Source: Acinetobacter sichuanensis
GTDB lineage: Bacteria > Pseudomonadota > Gammaproteobacteria > Pseudomonadales > Moraxellaceae
NCBI RefSeq assembly: GCF_003024515.2
Contig: NZ_PYIX02000019.1
Coordinates: 16,910 to 80,909, forward strand
Direction of reading: 5' to 3'
Length of the DNA: 64,000 nucleotides
The notes beneath the pieces were generated by a model. That model saw only the letters and a list, made by a program, of their open reading frames with translations. It did not search any database and was not told the origin of the DNA. Position numbers and translations under genes: made by a program. Below are positions 61,572 to 64,000 of this stretch, piece after piece. Positions within the stretch are counted from its first letter, which is position 1; every line of letters begins with the position of its first letter.

Positions 61572-62771
61572 TTAGTGATGAAGCGCGTGTGCTTGCGTAT
61601 TTCGAGTTCCCATAAATACCAGTACCAAAATTAAGGGACCAATAGAACCCAATAACATTAACCAATATAAGGCATCTAATTCAACCAATTGACCAGCAAG
61701 AGGCGTTGCAGTTGAAGAAAGAAGCATCGGAAATGCACCTAATAATGCTGCACTTGAACCTAAAGCCGTTTTTTGTGAGTCCATTGCAATCGCCATAAGC
61801 GTTGCTTCTAATATACCCAACCCAAATAAACCAAATGCAATACCAGACACAATGCCAATAAGACCGATATCTAAAGTGTGCATAAAAATACAAAGACTAC
61901 TACCAAACATCATGATAACAGCACCAATCATGGCTAAGCGTGAAATCGCCATTTTCTTGACTAAATAAGCAGATGAGGAAGCACCCATAATTAAACAAAT
62001 ACTGGTTAAGCCGAAAACAAGTCCAAATTGTTCTGAACTTAAGCCATAATTTTTTTGATAAACAAATGATGAACCGCCAATATAGGAAAATAAAAAGAAA
62101 TAGACAGCAGATAAGGCAAGTAAATTAAAAATAAATACTTTGTTTTTTAAAATTTTTATATAGCTTTGTGAGACAGCATATAAATTTAGCTCAATGCGCT
62201 TATTTACAGCTAAACTTTCTTTCAAGTTAAAAATGGTATTTAAAAAAACAGAAATTCCTAAAAAGCCTAAAGCAAACATGACGCCTCTCCAGCCATAGTG
62301 AGCGCCGACAATACCGCCAATGGCAGGTGCTACGATTGGACCTAATGCCACAATCGTATTTAGTAAAGCATAAAGTTGGGCTGCTTCTTTTCCTTCTGTC
62401 AAATCACGTACCATGCTCATGACAATAACGATTGCCATAGAAGCACCAATGCCTTGCAATGCTCTTGCACAAATCAGACTTTCTAGGCTTGATGCCAAAG
62501 CTGCCCAAAACGAAGCGCCAATATAAATGATCAAGCCCAATAATAATGGTACTTTGCGTCCAATTGAATCGGATAAAGGACCAAAAAATAGCTGTCCGAC
62601 TCCCATAAAAATAAGAAATACAGTCAGTGTAATTTGCGTGGATGCATAAGATGTATGTAGATCTTTTGCCATATTTGGCATAGATGCTAAATACATATCA
62701 ATAGCTGCTGGACCTAATGCAACAATAACTGCGAGAGATATGGTGAGTTTTAAACTCACGGATGTATTCAT
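61572..62771 (-). CDS. Bcr/CflA-type multidrug MFS efflux transporter
   Basis: 399 aa from the ATG MNTSVSLK; a TTG three codons earlier is less likely. 12 membrane segments; the Bcr/CflA pattern is clear in PAAIDMYLASMPNMAKDLHTSYASTQITLTVFLIFMGVGQLFFGPLSDSIGRKVPLLLGL and ICARALQGIGASMAIVIVMSMVRDLTEGKEAAQLYALL. Proton-driven export of drugs such as bicyclomycin or chloramphenicol-like compounds is typical of the family; actual substrates unknown. Confidence 0.9.
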   Translation of the reverse strand: MNTSVSLKLTISLAVIVALGPAAIDMYLASMPNMAKDLHTSYASTQITLTVFLIFMGVGQLFFGPLSDSIGRKVPLLLGLIIYIGASFWAALASSLESLICARALQGIGASMAIVIVMSMVRDLTEGKEAAQLYALLNTIVALGPIVAPAIGGIVGAHYGWRGVMFALGFLGISVFLNTIFNLKESLAVNKRIELNLYAVSQSYIKILKNKVFIFNLLALSAVYFFLFSYIGGSSFVYQKNYGLSSEQFGLVFGLTSICLIMGASSSAYLVKKMAISRLAMIGAVIMMFGSSLCIFMHTLDIGLIGIVSGIAFGLFGLGILEATLMAIAMDSQKTALGSSAALLGAFPMLLSSTATPLAGQLVELDALYWLMLLGSIGPLILVLVFMGTRNTQAHALHH

Positions 62772-62784
62772 ATAAATCAACTTT

Positions 62785-62806
62785 AACTACCTAACGATAG
62801 GTAGTT
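62785..62806. promoter_or_regulatory. Candidate TetR operator
   Basis: AACTACCTA-ACGA-TAGGTAGTT, perfect 9-bp arms, 14 bases upstream of the pump start. Confidence 0.7.
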
Positions 62807-63024
62807 TTATATAGGATAGAACAACGATTTTCAATCAATATTTTTAATTTATTTGCGGATAAAAAATTATTGTGCGTATCTATTTAAATAAATTTATAAA
62901 AATTCAATATTTGTTTTGAACCTAATGTAAAAGACGATTTGAATGTATGGTGGGTTTTATTAAAAGTGTATATTTTTCTAAATGAAAGTGTTTATCTATG
63001 AAAAGTTTGTCCATTTTCAAAGTG

Positions 63025-63065
63025 ATCAATAGAATATATTGAAATTTTAGGTATATTCTATTGAT
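63025..63065 (-). terminator. Long inverted repeat after the LuxR-type gene
   Basis: ATCAATAGAATATA / TATATTCTATTGAT, perfect 14-bp arms with a 13-base loop, 11 bp past the stop of the minus-strand LuxR-type gene. Probable transcript end, though no long T-run follows. Confidence 0.5.
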
Positions 63066-63076
63066 ATATAAAGTTT

Positions 63077-63931
63077 TTAGGTCTGATAAGTTTTATGGCT
63101 ATAAACCAAACTAAATAGCTCTCGTTGTGATGAAATTTCTAATTTTACATAAGCCCGCTTACGATGAGTCGCAATGGTATTAATCGAAATACTTAAGATT
63201 AAACCAATCGCAATTGCACTATAACCTAAGGTGATATAAGCACAGATTTCAGACTCACGATGCGTTAATCCATAACGACATAAAATATGGCTAATTTTTT
63301 CAATTTTAAGCTGACGTTCTTCAGATGAGGAGTGTTCAATAACTTGCTGCTGGTTTTCAAAAGATGTATCTATAAGCGTTGGATGATTTAACTGCATCAA
63401 TTTTGCATGTTGAACGGTACTTTGAACAATTAAATTGGATATACGTGTTAAGAATAACTTTTGATGATTTAATAAACGTCGTGCTGATTTATGGCGACAT
63501 AAATTAATTGTATAAAAATGATCACCAACCTTATAGCTCCATGCGATTTCTTCACCAATTTCGAAAGGATCATAATATTTTTCTAAAATAATTTTAGAGT
63601 TTTTATCATTGCTTTTTAAGGTATTAATATCTAAAAAATGCGTACTGGCAATAAATGTAGAATTATATTGAATGTATTTAAATAATGGATCTGTATCATA
63701 ATCAAGTGACATCCATGTTTCTATACTGCCATCAATTTCTTGATGATTATTAAAATCAATTTTGTAAGAGGACATGAGCTTACGTGGTTTTTTTTGATTT
63801 TCAGTATATTGATAACCTAAACAAGCAATAATTCCTAAATTTTCATGAAATAGATTCAGTAGTGAATGACCAAAATTATTTGAACCACTTGAAGAAATTA
63901 ATGATGTAAGCGCCTCAGTTGAAATATTCAT
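63077..63931 (-). CDS. LuxR-type transcriptional regulator
   Basis: 284 aa. C-terminal GerE/LuxR helix-turn-helix: LTHRESEICAYITLGYSAIAIGLILSISINTIATHRKRAYVKLEISSQRELFSLVYS. The N-terminal ~200 residues match no sensor domain I recognise and lack the conserved features of an acyl-homoserine-lactone pocket or of a response-regulator receiver. Target genes unknown; the gene stands alone with its promoter near the right edge of the window. Confidence 0.85.
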   Translation of the reverse strand: MNISTEALTSLISSSGSNNFGHSLLNLFHENLGIIACLGYQYTENQKKPRKLMSSYKIDFNNHQEIDGSIETWMSLDYDTDPLFKYIQYNSTFIASTHFLDINTLKSNDKNSKIILEKYYDPFEIGEEIAWSYKVGDHFYTINLCRHKSARRLLNHQKLFLTRISNLIVQSTVQHAKLMQLNHPTLIDTSFENQQQVIEHSSSEERQLKIEKISHILCRYGLTHRESEICAYITLGYSAIAIGLILSISINTIATHRKRAYVKLEISSQRELFSLVYSHKTYQT

Positions 63932-64000
63932 AATATTCCTTTATGTAAGCTAAGTTAAATTTTTTGCTAACATCCTATTAGCAATTTTTAGAGAATTTTC

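Larger units (their letters stand above)
62772..63076. other. Region upstream of the pump operon
   Basis: Contains the TetR-type operator at 62785-62806 and a long inverted repeat at 63025-63065 next to the luxR-type gene end. Otherwise A+T-rich, without a supported gene. Confidence 0.5.

Noticed and set aside
1..64000. CRISPR array, prophage, tRNA or rRNA genes
   Set aside because: No regularly spaced repeats, phage structural genes, cloverleaf-type sequence or rRNA segments were recognised.

Overview
The window is A+T-rich DNA that looks like Acinetobacter or a close Moraxellaceae relative: codon use is A+T-biased, intergenic spacers are extremely A+T-rich, and the gene content (AAHS aromatic-acid transporter, OprD-like porins, Rieske oxygenases, DUF3861/DUF2798 genes, a Bcr/CflA pump with a TetR gene) is typical of that group. 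No rRNA, tRNA, CRISPR array or prophage was recognised. A plasmid-type parABS locus beside an iteron/DnaA-box region suggests a large plasmid or secondary replicon (or an integrated one) carrying mostly catabolic cargo; this is an inference.

Layout. 1-5.0 kb: a synthase-dependent polysaccharide locus (BcsB-like protein, DUF4434-like lipoprotein, WecB, NfrA-like TPR/beta-barrel protein), reminiscent of the E. coli phage N4 receptor glycan system. 5.3-8.8 kb: an acyl-CoA ligase, a KAS III-like enzyme lacking the usual His and Asn, and a guanine-deaminase-like protein. 8.8-13.6 kb: candidate replication and partition module: A+T-rich DNA with two DnaA boxes and four TGTCTAAT-type repeats, an SF2 helicase-like protein whose P-loop lacks the usual lysine, then parA and parB flanked by three copies of TGTAGCAANTTGCTACA. 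13.7-17.3 kb: LysR regulator, aromatic-acid MFS transporter and salicylate-hydroxylase-like flavin monooxygenase.

17.6-28.5 kb: a rearranged levulinate (4-oxopentanoate) catabolic cluster homologous in content to lvaRABCDEFG of Pseudomonas putida, with an extra histidine-phosphatase gene and an extra SDR gene. Two sigma-54 (-24/-12) promoters each carry a pair of upstream TTTCA-N4-TGAAA sites, fitting control by the in-cluster LvaR-like activator.

28.6-36.3 kb: GntR regulator, fumarylacetoacetase-family hydrolase, extradiol dioxygenase, phenol-type flavin monooxygenase, exported arylsulfatase and porin, together consistent with use of an aryl sulfate ester. A 335-bp MITE-like element with 13-bp terminal inverted repeats and an 8-bp target duplication sits next to an iclR gene. 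37.9-50.1 kb: a 13-gene operon-like run with a three-component Rieske oxygenase, second extradiol dioxygenase, hydrolase, SDRs, aspartate-dehydrogenase-like protein, aldehyde dehydrogenase and ThDP enzyme, followed by a porin; substrate unknown.

51.7-57.1 kb: old-yellow-enzyme-type reductase, then a LysR gene divergent from a tartrate-type transporter and L(+)-tartrate dehydratase (ttdAB), whose mRNA has a structured leader with a small ORF. 57.1-64 kb: sulfonate-binding lipoprotein and TauD-type dioxygenase, a PadR-DUF3861-DUF2798 group, a Bcr/CflA efflux pump with TetR regulator and operator, and a LuxR-type regulator.
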